From positions 1 to 64,000 of the forward strand of contig UCJA01000014.1 of the NCBI GenBank assembly GCA_900472675.1: 64,000 nt of DNA. Reading direction: 5' to 3'. The translations under genes and the position numbers were made by a program. A model generated the notes under the pieces. The model saw only the letters and a list, made by a program, of their open reading frames with translations, made no database searches and was not told where the DNA came from. Positions 43,486-53,659 of the stretch are shown one piece after another (the stretch's first letter is position 1; every line of letters starts with the position of its first letter). Origin of the DNA: Hyphomicrobiales bacterium (GTDB lineage Bacteria > Pseudomonadota > Alphaproteobacteria > Rhizobiales > Rhizobiaceae).

Positions 43486-44673
43486 ATGACCATCGAAGGC
43501 AAGGACGAACAGGCACGGAGCCCGCGCATCAGGCTCGGCATGGTGGGCGGCGGAGCCGGTGCCTTCATCGGCGCCGTGCACCGCATGGCGGCCAGGCTGG
43601 ACGACCAGTTCGAGCTGGTTGCCGGCGCGCTGTCCTCGACGCCGGAAAAGGCGCTCGCGTCCGGCCGGGACCTCGGACTCGATCCGGCCCGCACCTATGG
43701 CTCCTACAAGGAGATGGCGATCCGCGAGGCACGCCTGAAGGACGGCATCGAGGCGGTCTCGATCGTCACGCCGAACCATGTGCATTACGATGCGGCCAAG
43801 GAGTTTTTGAAGCGTGGCATCCATGTGATCTGCGACAAGCCGCTCACCTCCAACCTCGCCGACGCCAAGAAGCTGAAGAAGCTTGCCGATGAGAGCGGCG
43901 CGCTGTTCATCCTCACCCACAATTACACCGGCTATCCGATGGTGCGGCAGGCCCGGGAAATGGTGGCAAACGGCGAACTCGGCGACATCAGGATCGTGCA
44001 GGCGGAATATCCGCAGGACTGGCTGACCGAAGCGGTGGAAGAGACCGGCGCCAAGCAGGCAGTGTGGCGAACCGATCCGGCGCAATCGGGTGCCGGCGGC
44101 TCGACCGGCGACATCGGCACGCATGCCTATAACCTTGCCTGCTTCATCACCGGGCTTACGCTCGACAGCCTGGCGGCGGATCTCGACAGTTTCGTTCCGG
44201 GCCGGCGGCTCGACGACAATGCGCATGTGATGCTGCGGTTTGCGGCGAAGGGCGAGGAGAAGCCAGCCAAGGGCATGCTCTGGTGCAGCCAGGTGGCGCC
44301 GGGCCACGAGAACGGGCTAAAAATCCGCGTCTATGGCACCAAGGGCGGCATCGAATGGGTGCAGGCTGATCCGAACTATCTGTGGTTCACGCCGTTCGGC
44401 GACCAGAAGCGGTTGATCACCCGCAATGGGGCGGGCTCGGGTGCTGCCGCGGCTCGTGTTTCCCGCGTACCGTCCGGGCATCCAGAAGGCTATCTCGAAG
44501 CGTTCGCGACGATCTATACGGAGGCAGCGCATGCCATCAATGCGGCGAAGACCGGCGTTGCCGTGGACAAGGCGGTGATCTACCCGACCGTGGACGACGG
44601 CGTGCTGGGCGTCGCCTTCGTCGAGGCCTGCGTGGCGTCATCGAAGAAGAACGGGGCGTGGGTAAAGGTGTGA
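43486..44673 (+). CDS. Gfo/Idh/MocA family oxidoreductase
   Basis: The product has 395 residues. Rossmann start RLGMVGGGAGAFIGAVHR (about 13-30), catalytic D117-K118-P119 motif (VICDKPL), and the downstream GGSTGDIGTHAYNLACFITG with the conserved Asp and His. It is an NAD(P)-dependent sugar or cyclitol dehydrogenase. Unlike the family member at 0.3 kb, the catalytic Lys is intact. Context suggests it oxidises the imported sugar or glycoside to a keto form for the TIM-barrel partner. Confidence 0.9.
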   Translation: MTIEGKDEQARSPRIRLGMVGGGAGAFIGAVHRMAARLDDQFELVAGALSSTPEKALASGRDLGLDPARTYGSYKEMAIREARLKDGIEAVSIVTPNHVHYDAAKEFLKRGIHVICDKPLTSNLADAKKLKKLADESGALFILTHNYTGYPMVRQAREMVANGELGDIRIVQAEYPQDWLTEAVEETGAKQAVWRTDPAQSGAGGSTGDIGTHAYNLACFITGLTLDSLAADLDSFVPGRRLDDNAHVMLRFAAKGEEKPAKGMLWCSQVAPGHENGLKIRVYGTKGGIEWVQADPNYLWFTPFGDQKRLITRNGAGSGAAAARVSRVPSGHPEGYLEAFATIYTEAAHAINAAKTGVAVDKAVIYPTVDDGVLGVAFVEACVASSKKNGAWVKV

Positions 44674-44706
44674 GCTAGAGACGGACTGAGAGGGTGCGGC
44701 ATATCT

Positions 44707-44842
44707 TCTTCTCCCCAGCGGGGAGAAGGTGGCGGCAGCCGGATGAGGGGGTAACGGCAAACTCGCTCTTTGCTTGTATTTGAAGGCCCGCTTGTCCCCC
44801 TCATCTGCCCTTCAGGCATCTTCTCCCCGCTGGGGAGAAGAT
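44707..44842. repeat. Rhizobial intergenic palindromic element, copy 4
   Basis: CTTCTCCCCAGCGGGGAGAAG with GGATGAGGGGG at the left and CCCCCTCATCTGCCCTTC with CTTCTCCCCGCTGGGGAGAAG at the right. It occupies most of the 313-base gap before the beta-glucosidase. The remaining bases (44843-44986) show no further feature. Confidence 0.85.
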
Positions 44843-44986
44843 AAGGCAAGCAAGCCGTCGCTGCTGCGTCTTGCACTGAACGAGCTTCCAAGACCCGATC
44901 CTGTACAACCGCGCCGCGCTTCGGTAAATGCAACTCCGTGACGGCCGGGGTCATCGCCTGGTCACAACCAAACATGGCGGCATCTC

Positions 44987-46345
44987 ATGTCCGATCCCAA
45001 AATCCTCGCATCCCGCTTTCCGGCCGATTTTACCTTCGGCGTGGCGACGGCGGCGTATCAAATCGAAGGCTCGACCCGGGCGGATGGGCGAAAGCCGTCC
45101 ATCTGGGACGCCTTCAGCCGCATGCCCGGCCGGGTCCACAACCGCGATACGGGCGATGTGGCCTGCGATCACTACAATCGGTGGGAAGAGGATCTCGACC
45201 TTATCCAGGAGATGGGTGTCGAGGCCTACCGGTTCTCGATCGCCTGGCCGCGGATCATTCCCGATGGCACGGGGCGGATCAACGAAAAGGGTCTGGATTT
45301 CTACGACCGGCTGATCGATGGCTGCAAGGCTCGCGGCATCAAGACCTATGCGACGCTCTATCACTGGGACCTGCCGCTTTCGCTGATGGGCGAGGGCGGC
45401 TGGACGGCGCGCTCCACGGCCTTTGCGTTCCAGCGTTATGCCAAGGTGGTGATGGCGCGGCTCGGAGACAGGCTGGATTCCGTTTCGACGTTCAACGAAC
45501 CCTGGTGCTCTGTCTGGCTTTCGCATCTCTACGGCATTCACGCGCCGGGCGAGCGCAACATGGAGGCGGCCCTTGCCGCCATGCACACGACCAATCTGGC
45601 GCATGGGCTTGCGGTCGAAGCGATCCGGCATGTGGCGCCGAACGTGCCGGTTGGCCTGGTGCTGAACGCGCAGGCCGTCATCCCGGGCTCCGACAGCCCG
45701 GAGGACCTGGCTGCAACCGAACGGGCATTCGATTTCCACAACGGCGCCTTCTTCGGGCCGGTGTTCAAGGGGGAATACCCTGCCTCGCTGCTTTCGGCGC
45801 TGGGGGGGCAGATGCCTTCCGTGGAGGAGGGGGATCTTGCGGTCATCAGCCAGAAGCTCGACTGGTGGGGCCTAAACTACTACACGCCGTTGCGTGTTTC
45901 GGATGATCCGTCCAAGGACGCGGTGTTTCCGGCGACCCTGCATGCTCCCTTCGTCAGCCAGACGGTGACCGACATCGGCTGGGAGGTCTATCCGCCGGCC
46001 ATGCGGTCTTGCGTCGAGGATCTCTACCAGCGCTACGAATTGCCCGATTGCTACATCACTGAAAATGGCGCCTGCGACAACACGGCGCTCGTGGACGGTG
46101 TGGTGGACGACCAGAGGCGGCTTGCCTATTACGCGGACCATCTGTCTGTCGTGGCGGACCTCGCCCGCGATGGCTATCCGATGAAGGGCTATTTCGCCTG
46201 GAGCCTGATGGACAATTTCGAGTGGGCGGAAGGCTACCGGATGCGCTTCGGGCTCGTGCATGTGGATTATGACACCCAAGTGCGGACCATCAAGACGAGC
46301 GGGGCCTGGTACAGCATAATCTGCAAGACAGCTGGCGCTCAATAA
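44987..46345 (+). CDS. Beta-glucosidase, glycoside hydrolase family 1
   Basis: The product has 452 residues, normal for GH1. The N-terminal signature FTFGVATAAYQIEG, acid/base E171 in STFNEPW and nucleophile E359 in CYITENGA are all in place. FAWSLMDNFEWAEGY is the aglycone/glycone site near the end. No signal peptide, so it acts on imported glycosides. It may belong functionally with the upstream ABC transporter and oxidoreductase, although the repeat element separates them. Confidence 0.95.
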   Translation: MSDPKILASRFPADFTFGVATAAYQIEGSTRADGRKPSIWDAFSRMPGRVHNRDTGDVACDHYNRWEEDLDLIQEMGVEAYRFSIAWPRIIPDGTGRINEKGLDFYDRLIDGCKARGIKTYATLYHWDLPLSLMGEGGWTARSTAFAFQRYAKVVMARLGDRLDSVSTFNEPWCSVWLSHLYGIHAPGERNMEAALAAMHTTNLAHGLAVEAIRHVAPNVPVGLVLNAQAVIPGSDSPEDLAATERAFDFHNGAFFGPVFKGEYPASLLSALGGQMPSVEEGDLAVISQKLDWWGLNYYTPLRVSDDPSKDAVFPATLHAPFVSQTVTDIGWEVYPPAMRSCVEDLYQRYELPDCYITENGACDNTALVDGVVDDQRRLAYYADHLSVVADLARDGYPMKGYFAWSLMDNFEWAEGYRMRFGLVHVDYDTQVRTIKTSGAWYSIICKTAGAQ

Positions 46346-46426
46346 GTAATCTTGAATATATTCGGCAGTGCTTCATTAAGATATGCTATGATACCTATTC
46401 TGGATTGATCGCTGGGGACGCATGTA

Positions 46427-47179
46427 ATGACCGTGGGCTGTGCCGGATGTCGTGACGGGAAGAAATTCGAGCAGTCTTTCTCGATGGCGTTCCAACCGAT
46501 TGTCAACCTGCGGGACGGTTCGGTGTTTGCGCAGGAGGCCCTGGTTCGCGGCTCCACCGGGGATAGCGCCTATTCGGTGCTCTCCAACGTGACGAATGAA
46601 AACCGCTACGCCTTCGACCAGCAGTGTCGCGTCAAGGCGATCCAACTCGCCTCTCATCTCGGCACCGACAGCCCCGAGACCAAGCTGTCGATCAACTTCA
46701 TGCCGAACGCTGTTTACGAACCACGGGCCTGCATCCGACTGACGCTGGCAACCGCCGAACAGTTCGGGTTTCCGCTGGAGCGGATCATCTTCGAATTTAC
46801 CGAAGACGAGCAGGTCGATACGGATCATCTGCTCAACATCCTGCGCACCTACAAGGATATCGGCTTCAAGACGGCGATCGACGATTTCGGCGCCGGCTAT
46901 TCGGGCCTCAACCTCCTGTCGAAGTTCCAGCCGGATATCGTCAAGCTCGACATGGCGCTGATCCGCAACATCGACCAGGACGCCGCCAAGCGGGTCATCG
47001 TGCGCCATACGCTGGCGATGCTCGAGGACTTTAGCATCACCCCCGTCTGCGAAGGGGTGGAGACACCAGCCGAACTGGAGGTTCTGCGGGACATGGGCGT
47101 CAACCTGGTGCAGGGCTATGTCTTCAGCCGCCCGTCCTTCGAGAGCTTCACCAAGCCGCAGATTGCCCTGGCTGCCTGA
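46427..47179 (+). CDS. Stand-alone EAL domain protein (c-di-GMP phosphodiesterase)
   Basis: The product has 250 residues, one EAL domain and nothing else. Catalytic motifs are largely intact: QEALVRG (EAL), NFMPNAV (substrate loop), FEFTEDEQ, DDFGAGYSG, IVKLDM and CEGVET in place of the usual AEGVE. N-terminal CAGC could bind metal or be redox-active. It would degrade c-di-GMP and reduce biofilm or raise motility. No partner sensor gene is adjacent. Confidence 0.88.
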   Translation: MTVGCAGCRDGKKFEQSFSMAFQPIVNLRDGSVFAQEALVRGSTGDSAYSVLSNVTNENRYAFDQQCRVKAIQLASHLGTDSPETKLSINFMPNAVYEPRACIRLTLATAEQFGFPLERIIFEFTEDEQVDTDHLLNILRTYKDIGFKTAIDDFGAGYSGLNLLSKFQPDIVKLDMALIRNIDQDAAKRVIVRHTLAMLEDFSITPVCEGVETPAELEVLRDMGVNLVQGYVFSRPSFESFTKPQIALAA

Positions 47180-47427
47180 GGCAGCCGCGGCATAGCCGGG
47201 TGATTTTTCCGTAAAGTCTGTTTTTCTGGAATAATATTCCTCGGCTTTTGCTGTCCTGTCATGCGATAGGAACCCCAGATCGGCCCGGCCTGCGGCCAAC
47301 TGGTTCTGTGGAAACGACATGCGTGGATTTTCAGATCAGACGACCGACGGTCAAGCCTGCCGCTGCCCGATCTTCTGAACCCTGATTCCCACCGGCGCTC
47401 CGTGGCGCTGTGCATGTAGAGTAGCCG

Positions 47428-48564
47428 ATGTCCGTAACGCCCGATCCGCTTCCGCAAGGGCCATATCCCGGCCAGCCTCTCCAGTCTGCCGGTCGTAGCC
47501 CGCAGAACGGCGGGCATGACGCCATGGTGGCCTTCGAAGCCGTGACCAAGCAGTTTGGCGGACGCGGCGGAAAACCGGGGTTTACCGCGCTCGACGGGGT
47601 CGATTTTGCCGTGCCGCGCGGCGCGATCACCGGCATCATCGGACGGTCGGGTGCCGGCAAGTCGACGATGATCCGGCTCGTCAACGGGCTCGAGAAGGCA
47701 AGCTCAGGCCGTGTCGTCGTAGACGGCGTCGAGGTCGGCGGCCTCTCCGAAACGGATCTGCGCGGGCTTCGCCGGCAGGTCGGCATGATCTTCCAGCACT
47801 TCAATCTGCTTTCTTCCCGAACCGCCTTCGACAATGTGGCGCTGCCGCTCGAGATCGCCGGGATGGACGCCCGCGCAATCCGCGACAAGGTCGGGCCACT
47901 TCTCGACCTCGTCGGCCTCGGCGACAAGGCGAACAGCTATCCGGCCGAGCTTTCCGGCGGGCAGAAGCAGCGCGTCGGCATCGCCCGCGCGCTGGCCACG
48001 GACCCCAAGCTGCTGCTCTCCGACGAGGCAACCTCCGCGCTCGATCCGGAAACGACGCAGTCGATCCTGCAGCTGCTGAAGCGCATCAATGGCGAACTCG
48101 GCCTCACGGTGCTTTTGATCACCCACGAGATGGAGGTGGTGAAGACCATTGCCACGGACGTCGCGGTGATCGATCGCGGCCGGATCGTCGAGGCGGGCCG
48201 CACCTTCGATATCTTCACCCTGCCGCAGCACGATACGACGAAGGCGCTGCTGTCGTCCTCGCTCGGCGTCAAGCTGCCCGAATGGGTGCGTTCCGGCCTG
48301 CAGCCGCAGCCGCTTTCCGGCGGGCGGGTGATGGTGCGGCTGGTGTTCTTCGGCGAGACGGCTTTCCAGCCGCTGACCGCCCGGCTGGTCAGCGAGATCG
48401 GCACCGACGTCAACATCATGGCCGGCACGATCGACGAGATTGCCGGCGAGCCCTACGGATCGCTGGTCGTGTCCTACCCCTCGGATGCGGCGGTGCTGGA
48501 ACGGGCCGCCCGGTTCTATGCCGAAACCGGCCTGACTACGGAGGTACTCGGCTATGTCGGCTGA
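47428..48564 (+). CDS. metN: D-methionine ABC transporter ATP-binding protein MetN
   Basis: The product has 378 residues from this start. Walker [10 protein letters not shown] (72-80), [15 protein letters not shown], Walker B region [12 protein letters not shown], and a C-terminal NIL/ACT-like domain that senses methionine. The first 32 residues are Pro/Gly/Gln-rich and unusual; ATG 47524 ([11 protein letters not shown]) would remove them and could be the true start. No clear ribosome site decides it. It overlaps metI by 11 bases. Confidence 0.92.
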   Translation: MSVTPDPLPQGPYPGQPLQSAGRSPQNGGHDAMVAFEAVTKQFGGRGGKPGFTALDGVDFAVPRGAITGIIGRSGAGKSTMIRLVNGLEKASSGRVVVDGVEVGGLSETDLRGLRRQVGMIFQHFNLLSSRTAFDNVALPLEIAGMDARAIRDKVGPLLDLVGLGDKANSYPAELSGGQKQRVGIARALATDPKLLLSDEATSALDPETTQSILQLLKRINGELGLTVLLITHEMEVVKTIATDVAVIDRGRIVEAGRTFDIFTLPQHDTTKALLSSSLGVKLPEWVRSGLQPQPLSGGRVMVRLVFFGETAFQPLTARLVSEIGTDVNIMAGTIDEIAGEPYGSLVVSYPSDAAVLERAARFYAETGLTTEVLGYVG

Positions 48565-49222
48565 AATGCTTTTCACCCTTCTCTGGAAGGCGATGGGCCA
48601 GACCCTGCAGATGGTCGGGATCGCCGGCGTGCTGGGGTCGCTGATTGGCCTGCCGATCGGGATTTTTCTCGCCACGAGCGGCCGGGGCGAGCTGTTCCCG
48701 GCGCCCACCGTCAACCGCATCATTGGGCTGATCGTCAATGCGGCGCGCTCGACGCCCTTCATCATCCTGGTGGTCGCCATCATTCCCTTTACGCGGCTTG
48801 TCACCGGCACGTCGATCGGCACCTATGCCGCGATCGTGCCTCTGACGATCGCCACGGTTCCCTTTTTCGCGCGGCTGGTGGAATCGGCGATCCGCGAGAT
48901 CGACAAGGGCCTGATCGAGGCGGCACGCGCCATGGGCGCCACGCCATTCCAGATCGTCTGGAAGGTGCTTTTGCCGGAAGCGCGGCCGAGCCTGATCATG
49001 GCGCTCACCATGACGCTGGTCAGCCTTATCGGCTATTCGGCCATGGTTGGTGCCGTGGGCGGCGGCGGTCTCGGCGACCTCGGCATCCGCTACGGCTACC
49101 AGCGCTTCATGCCGGACGTGATGCTGACGGTCGTGGTCGTGCTGATCGTTCTCGTGCAGGCGGTGCAGAGCATCGGCGACCGCATCGCGCGACGCTTCGA
49201 CCGGCGCAGCCGCAAGAACTGA
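48554..49222 (+). CDS. metI: D-methionine ABC transporter permease MetI
   Basis: The product has 222 residues with five membrane helices. The permease EAA-type loop reads [20 protein letters not shown], and [20 protein letters not shown] near the end is typical of MetI. It forms the channel for methionine with MetN and MetQ. Confidence 0.94.
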   Translation: MSAEMLFTLLWKAMGQTLQMVGIAGVLGSLIGLPIGIFLATSGRGELFPAPTVNRIIGLIVNAARSTPFIILVVAIIPFTRLVTGTSIGTYAAIVPLTIATVPFFARLVESAIREIDKGLIEAARAMGATPFQIVWKVLLPEARPSLIMALTMTLVSLIGYSAMVGAVGGGGLGDLGIRYGYQRFMPDVMLTVVVVLIVLVQAVQSIGDRIARRFDRRSRKN

Positions 49223-49277
49223 GCCTATCCCAAGCCAGTCGTTCAAAAACTGGCGATCAACAACAAAGGAGACATTC

Positions 49278-50054
49278 ATGAAGACGTTCATCATTGCTGC
49301 CGCCATGGCGGCACTTGCCGCGACCTCGGCACTGGCCGAAACCATCAAGGTCGGCGTCACGCCCGGCGAACACGCGCAGATCATGGAGAAGGTGAAGGAG
49401 ATCGCCGCCAAGAAGGGTCTCGACGTGGAGATCCTGGAGTTCTCCGACTACGTGGTTCCGAATCAGGCGCTGGTGGATGGTGACCTCAACGCCAACTCCT
49501 TCCAGCACCAGCCCTACCTCGACAACCAGGTGACCGACCGCGGCTTCGATCTGGTCAGCGTCGGCACAACCATCACCACGCCGATGGGCGTCTATTCCAA
49601 GAAGGTGAAGAGCCTCGACGAGCTCAAGGACGGCGCGAGCGTCGCCATCCCCAACGATCCGACCAACGGCGGCCGCGCGCTGCTGGTGCTGGCCAGCAAG
49701 GGCATCATCAAGGTCAATCCGGCCGTCGGTCTGAAGGTCACCCCGATCGACATCACCGAGAACCCGAAGAACATCCAGTTCTCGGAACTCGATGCCGCGC
49801 AGCTGCCGCGCTCGCTCGACGACGTGGACGCTGCGGTGATCAACACCAACTACGCCATGGAAGCCGGCCTGCATCCGAAGACAGATGCGATCGCGATCGA
49901 GAGCGACAAGTCGCCCTATGCCAACGTGATCGCCGTGCGCCGCGCCGACAAGGATGCCCCCTGGGTCAAGACGCTGGTCGAATCCTACCATGACGACAGC
50001 ATCCGCAGCTTCATCAACACCCAGTTCAAGGGCGCCCTGATCCCCTCCTGGTAA
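49278..50054 (+). CDS. metQ: Methionine-binding protein MetQ/NlpA family
   Basis: The product has 258 residues. Signal peptide MKTFIIAAAMAALAATSALA, then ETIKVGVTPGEHAQIMEKV, the NlpA start. No lipobox Cys is present, so it should be free in the periplasm. AAGGAG precedes the ATG. It delivers methionine to MetNI. Confidence 0.94.
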   Translation: MKTFIIAAAMAALAATSALAETIKVGVTPGEHAQIMEKVKEIAAKKGLDVEILEFSDYVVPNQALVDGDLNANSFQHQPYLDNQVTDRGFDLVSVGTTITTPMGVYSKKVKSLDELKDGASVAIPNDPTNGGRALLVLASKGIIKVNPAVGLKVTPIDITENPKNIQFSELDAAQLPRSLDDVDAAVINTNYAMEAGLHPKTDAIAIESDKSPYANVIAVRRADKDAPWVKTLVESYHDDSIRSFINTQFKGALIPSW

Positions 50055-50062
50055 GCGAATAG

Positions 50063-50096
50063 ACCGGGCCGGTGCATCTTGCTGTGCCGGCCCGGT
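50063..50096 (+). terminator. Terminator-like hairpin after metQ
   Basis: ACCGGGCCGGTGCA and TGTGCCGGCCCGGT form a 14-bp stem with two wobble pairs and a six-base loop, followed by GATCTTTA. The U-tract is weak but the stem is very stable. Confidence 0.75.
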
Positions 50097-50158
50097 GATC
50101 TTTAACGGTATGTGAAGAAATACTCGCGAAAGATGTGCCTACTCTCGCGAGGAACCCC

Positions 50159-52345
50159 ATGCGACTTTCACCGCCACGTATGCGACATCCCGTTGCTGCC
50201 GGCCGGCGGCTGACCGGCTTGCTGATGCTGGCCGCGTTTGCGCTGGTGGTCGTGCTCGTGACCATTTTCATTCTCACCGCCATCAACCGCATCGCCGACT
50301 ACGCCAACCGGCTGGACGACGACCGCTCGCGGCAGACCACCGCCGGTGCGCTTGGCACCTTCGAGAGCCAGTTGCGCGCGACGCTGAATGACTATGCCGC
50401 CTGGGACGATGCAGCCCAGTTCGTCTACGCGCCGGACGGCGAGGCGTGGGTAAAGAGCAACTACGGCGAGATGACCGTCAACAGCGACCTGTTCGACGTC
50501 GCCATGGTGATGGATGCCCGCCGCCAGGTGGTGATGTCCTACCAGGACGGGCAGCCAGCCGGCTGGGACCCCCACGACTATTTCGACGCGTCCTTGTGGA
50601 CGCTGTTCGACAAGGCGGCCTCGGCTGCAGCCGGCAGTTCTCCGGAAGCCACCGGCTTCGTGCGCACGACCAAGGGCGTGGCGGTCGTCGGCGTTGCGTT
50701 GGTGCGGCAGAAATCCGGCGATCTGGACAAGCCGAATGATGAGCGCCGTTTCCTCGTGTTCGCGCGCCACCTGGTCGCCGCGCAGGTGGCCAAGATGGGC
50801 CAGACCTATGTGGTCGAGGGGCTGCAGTTCACGTCGAACGACGCGGGATCGCCGAACAAGGTGGAAATCCGCAACGTCCACGGCAAACTGCTTGCAACAC
50901 TCGGCTGGCGGTCGCGGCTGCCGGGCAATCTGGGCTATCATCAGGTCAAGCCGCTGGTCTATTGCGCACTTGCCATGGTGGGTCTGTTCTTCCTGCTGTT
51001 GCTGGTCAGCGGTTCGAACACGCTGAACCGGCTGAAGGACGACGAGGCGGCGGCGCGGCGGCTGGCGATGAGCGACCGGCTGAGCGGGCTCCTCAACAGG
51101 GCGGGCTTCTTTGCAGCGCTCGATGAACTCGTGGCGGAGGGGCGGCAGCGCGAACTCCATGTGCTGCTTCTCTATCTCGATCTCGACGGGTTCAAGGAGG
51201 TCAACGACGCCTATGGCCATGCGACGGGCGACCAGCTGATCCGCGGCGTGGCGGCCGGTCTCAAGGCGCTGGTCACTGCCGATTCGGTGCTGGCCCGCGT
51301 CGGCGGCGACGAGTTCGCCGTGGCCCTGTTGAGCTTCGATGCGCAGCAGACGGCAGAGACGCTTTCGGACCGCATCCTCGGCTTCTTCGACGAGCCCTTT
51401 GTGATCGGGGAGCGGGTGGCGACGATCGGCACCAGCATCGGGATCGCCATTTCGCCGCGCGGCAGTGTCGCTGGCGAGGAACTCGTGCGGCGCGCCGACA
51501 TGGCCATGTACCGGGCCAAGGAAACCGGTCGCGGACGGGCGGACTACTATCGGCCGGAAATGGACGCCGAGCGCGAGGATCGCAACAGGCTGGAGATCGA
51601 CCTCAGGATCGCGATCGAGCGGCGGGAACTGCATGTGGTCTACCAGCCGGTGGTGGACGCCGAAGGCTGGGGCCTGATCGGCGTCGAGGCGCTGGCGCGC
51701 TGGACCCGCAAGGGCTATGGGCCGGTGCCGCCGGAGGTTTTCATTCCCATCGCCGAATCGACCGGGCTGATCGACCAGCTCGGCCTGTTCGTGCTGCACC
51801 GCGCCTGCGACACGCTGCGCCACTGGCCGGGACTGAAGCTGGCGGTGAACGTTTCGCCCGGCCAGTTCCGCGACCCCGCCTTTGCCACGCATGTGGGATC
51901 GGTGTTCCGCAAGACGGATACGGATCCTTCCCGCATCACGCTCGAAATGACCGAGGGCTATTTCATCCAGAACCCGGATCGGGCCCGCATGGCGATCACC
52001 ATGCTGCGGCAGCTGGGCGTCAAGATTGCGCTCGACGATTTCGGCGCCGGCTTTTCCAGCGTCGGCTACCTGCGGCAGTTCGGCTTCGACCGGATGAAGA
52101 TCGACAAGTCGCTGGTCAACGCGCTCGACGAGGGCGGCCGGGCCGTCGACTTGCTACAGGCGACCGTGGCGCTGGCCCGCTCGCTGTGTATCCCCGTGAC
52201 GGCCGAGGGCGTGGAATCGCAGGATCAGGCCATCCAGCTGCGGCTGACCGGCTGCGATGAGCTGCAAGGCTATTTCTTCGGAAAGCCGATGCTGGCGGAG
52301 GAGATCGATGCCATGTATCGGGGCGGTCGCCGCAACTCCAACTGA
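50159..52345 (+). CDS. Membrane-bound GGDEF-EAL protein with CHASE4-like sensor
   Basis: The product has 728 residues. N-terminal membrane helix (about 18-42), an extracytoplasmic CHASE4-like region (about 45-265; NDYAAWDDAAQFVY is characteristic), a second helix (about 268-285), then GGDEF (motif at 382-386) and EAL (motif at 510-512). Both catalytic motifs are intact, so it could make and break c-di-GMP. GAGGAA precedes ATG 50159; a GTG at 50135 is a weaker start. It is the second c-di-GMP enzyme near metNIQ. Confidence 0.93.
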   Translation: MRLSPPRMRHPVAAGRRLTGLLMLAAFALVVVLVTIFILTAINRIADYANRLDDDRSRQTTAGALGTFESQLRATLNDYAAWDDAAQFVYAPDGEAWVKSNYGEMTVNSDLFDVAMVMDARRQVVMSYQDGQPAGWDPHDYFDASLWTLFDKAASAAAGSSPEATGFVRTTKGVAVVGVALVRQKSGDLDKPNDERRFLVFARHLVAAQVAKMGQTYVVEGLQFTSNDAGSPNKVEIRNVHGKLLATLGWRSRLPGNLGYHQVKPLVYCALAMVGLFFLLLLVSGSNTLNRLKDDEAAARRLAMSDRLSGLLNRAGFFAALDELVAEGRQRELHVLLLYLDLDGFKEVNDAYGHATGDQLIRGVAAGLKALVTADSVLARVGGDEFAVALLSFDAQQTAETLSDRILGFFDEPFVIGERVATIGTSIGIAISPRGSVAGEELVRRADMAMYRAKETGRGRADYYRPEMDAEREDRNRLEIDLRIAIERRELHVVYQPVVDAEGWGLIGVEALARWTRKGYGPVPPEVFIPIAESTGLIDQLGLFVLHRACDTLRHWPGLKLAVNVSPGQFRDPAFATHVGSVFRKTDTDPSRITLEMTEGYFIQNPDRARMAITMLRQLGVKIALDDFGAGFSSVGYLRQFGFDRMKIDKSLVNALDEGGRAVDLLQATVALARSLCIPVTAEGVESQDQAIQLRLTGCDELQGYFFGKPMLAEEIDAMYRGGRRNSN

Positions 52346-52360
52346 TCGGAACGGTGCCGA

Positions 52361-52774
52361 TCAGTTGCGCCGGCGGTCGTAGTCGGCCTGCGCGGCCTCC
52401 ATCGCCGCGCCATGGTTGGCAGCCCAGTCGTACATGGCGGTAAAGGGTCCGCGGAGCGACTCTCCGAGCGGCGTGATCGTGTATTCGACCCCGACCGGCG
52501 TGGTGGGAAGTACCTGCCGATTTACCAGCCCGTTGCGTTCCAGGCGCTTCAGCGCGTCGGCTAGCGCCTTGTGGGTGATGCCATCGAGACGCCGCATGAT
52601 CTCGTTAAAGCGCGATGGCTTGGTGCACAGCACCGTCAGGATCAGCACCGACCACTTGTTGCCGATCTGCTCGAGCACCGGACGGACTTTCCGGGTGTCG
52701 ATCAGCGCCTCGTCCATGATGCGTTTGAGGGGCCGTCCGCCTGCTGTGGGCAAGCTGCCTGCGATGTCGCCCAT
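52361..52774 (-). CDS. HxlR family transcriptional regulator
   Basis: The product has 137 residues. HxlR winged helix: VLEQIGNKWSVLILTVLCTK, PSRFNEIMRRLDGITHKALA and DALKRLERNGLVNRQVLPTT. ATG 52774 follows ATCGAGGAGTATACCG. It is divergent from an SDR gene across a 96-base gap, the usual arrangement of an HxlR repressor with its oxidoreductase target. Such regulators often respond to quinones or aldehydes. Confidence 0.9.
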   Translation of the reverse strand: MGDIAGSLPTAGGRPLKRIMDEALIDTRKVRPVLEQIGNKWSVLILTVLCTKPSRFNEIMRRLDGITHKALADALKRLERNGLVNRQVLPTTPVGVEYTITPLGESLRGPFTAMYDWAANHGAAMEAAQADYDRRRN

Positions 52775-52870
52775 CGGTATACTCCTCGATATCTGCTTTA
52801 TATCTGGTGCGTATCCTAGCGTAGATGCGGCGATCATATCTAGAGCCTTCCAACAAGAGAAGGAGTTCAC

Positions 52871-53608
52871 ATGAGCAGTTTGACGAACAAGATCGCCGTG
52901 GTCATCGGCGGCGTAGGTGGCATAGGCGGGGCCATTTCCGAGCGGTTTGCGGCCGAAGGCGCGCAGGTTGTTGCGACCAGCCGCACGGCACCACTGGACG
53001 GACCGGCGACAGCTGTCAGCCCGGCTGAGGGCGGCATCCGCCTGCAGCGGGCCAATGCGAGCAGCCTGGCCGATCTGAAGCAGGTGTTCGACACAGTCCG
53101 CAAGGAGGAAGGCCGGATCGATGTGCTCGTCATCAATGCAGGACTGTCCGAGTTTGCCATGCTCGGGGACATCAGCGAAGACCTGTTCGACAGGACATTC
53201 GGGCTGAATGTGCGGGCGCTGCTGTTTGCAGCTCAGGGTGGCATCGATCTAATGCAGCCAGGCGGATCGATCGTGCTGGTCGGCTCGATTGCCGACGTGG
53301 TGGGCACCAAGGGCTACGGCGTCTACAGCGCCAGCAAGGCCGCCGTCCGCTCCTTCGCGCGGACATGGGCCAACGAGCTGGCCGTCAAGGGCATCCGCGT
53401 CAATGTCGTCAGCCCCGGCCCGACGGACACCGCGATGATGGGTGCAGCTTCCGACGAGCTTCTTGCCGCACTCCTGAAGATGATCCCGCTCGGGCGCCTC
53501 GGCCGGCCGGACGAGGTGGCTGCCGCGGCCCTGTTCCTGGCCAGCGACCAGAGCAGCTTCACGACGGGCGCCGAACTCTGCGTCGATGGTGGCGGCACAC
53601 AGGTGTAG
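52871..53608 (+). CDS. Short-chain dehydrogenase/reductase under HxlR control
   Basis: The product has 245 residues. Cofactor loop VIGGVGGIGGAISERFAAEG, catalytic YSASKAAVRSFA and C-terminal GAELCVDGGGTQV. AGGAG precedes the ATG. The divergent HxlR gene probably represses it; the gap contains repeated ATATCT motifs (two copies, near 52794 and 52808) that could be the binding site. Substrate unknown. Confidence 0.9.
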   Translation: MSSLTNKIAVVIGGVGGIGGAISERFAAEGAQVVATSRTAPLDGPATAVSPAEGGIRLQRANASSLADLKQVFDTVRKEEGRIDVLVINAGLSEFAMLGDISEDLFDRTFGLNVRALLFAAQGGIDLMQPGGSIVLVGSIADVVGTKGYGVYSASKAAVRSFARTWANELAVKGIRVNVVSPGPTDTAMMGAASDELLAALLKMIPLGRLGRPDEVAAAALFLASDQSSFTTGAELCVDGGGTQV

Positions 53609-53659
53609 CCGCGAAACTACGCAGGTCATCTCTCCGCTTCGGGCATCTTGCCCGAAGCC

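Noticed and set aside
42036-43694. A 552-codon minus-strand frame over the isomerase gene and repeats
   Set aside because: It crosses two intergenic palindromic elements and is antisense to a gene with clear family motifs.
47180-47427. SAM riboswitch before metNIQ
   Set aside because: I looked for the SAM-II type core in the leader and did not find it. A short palindrome GGAATAATATTCC at 47228-47240 is present but is not a riboswitch signature.
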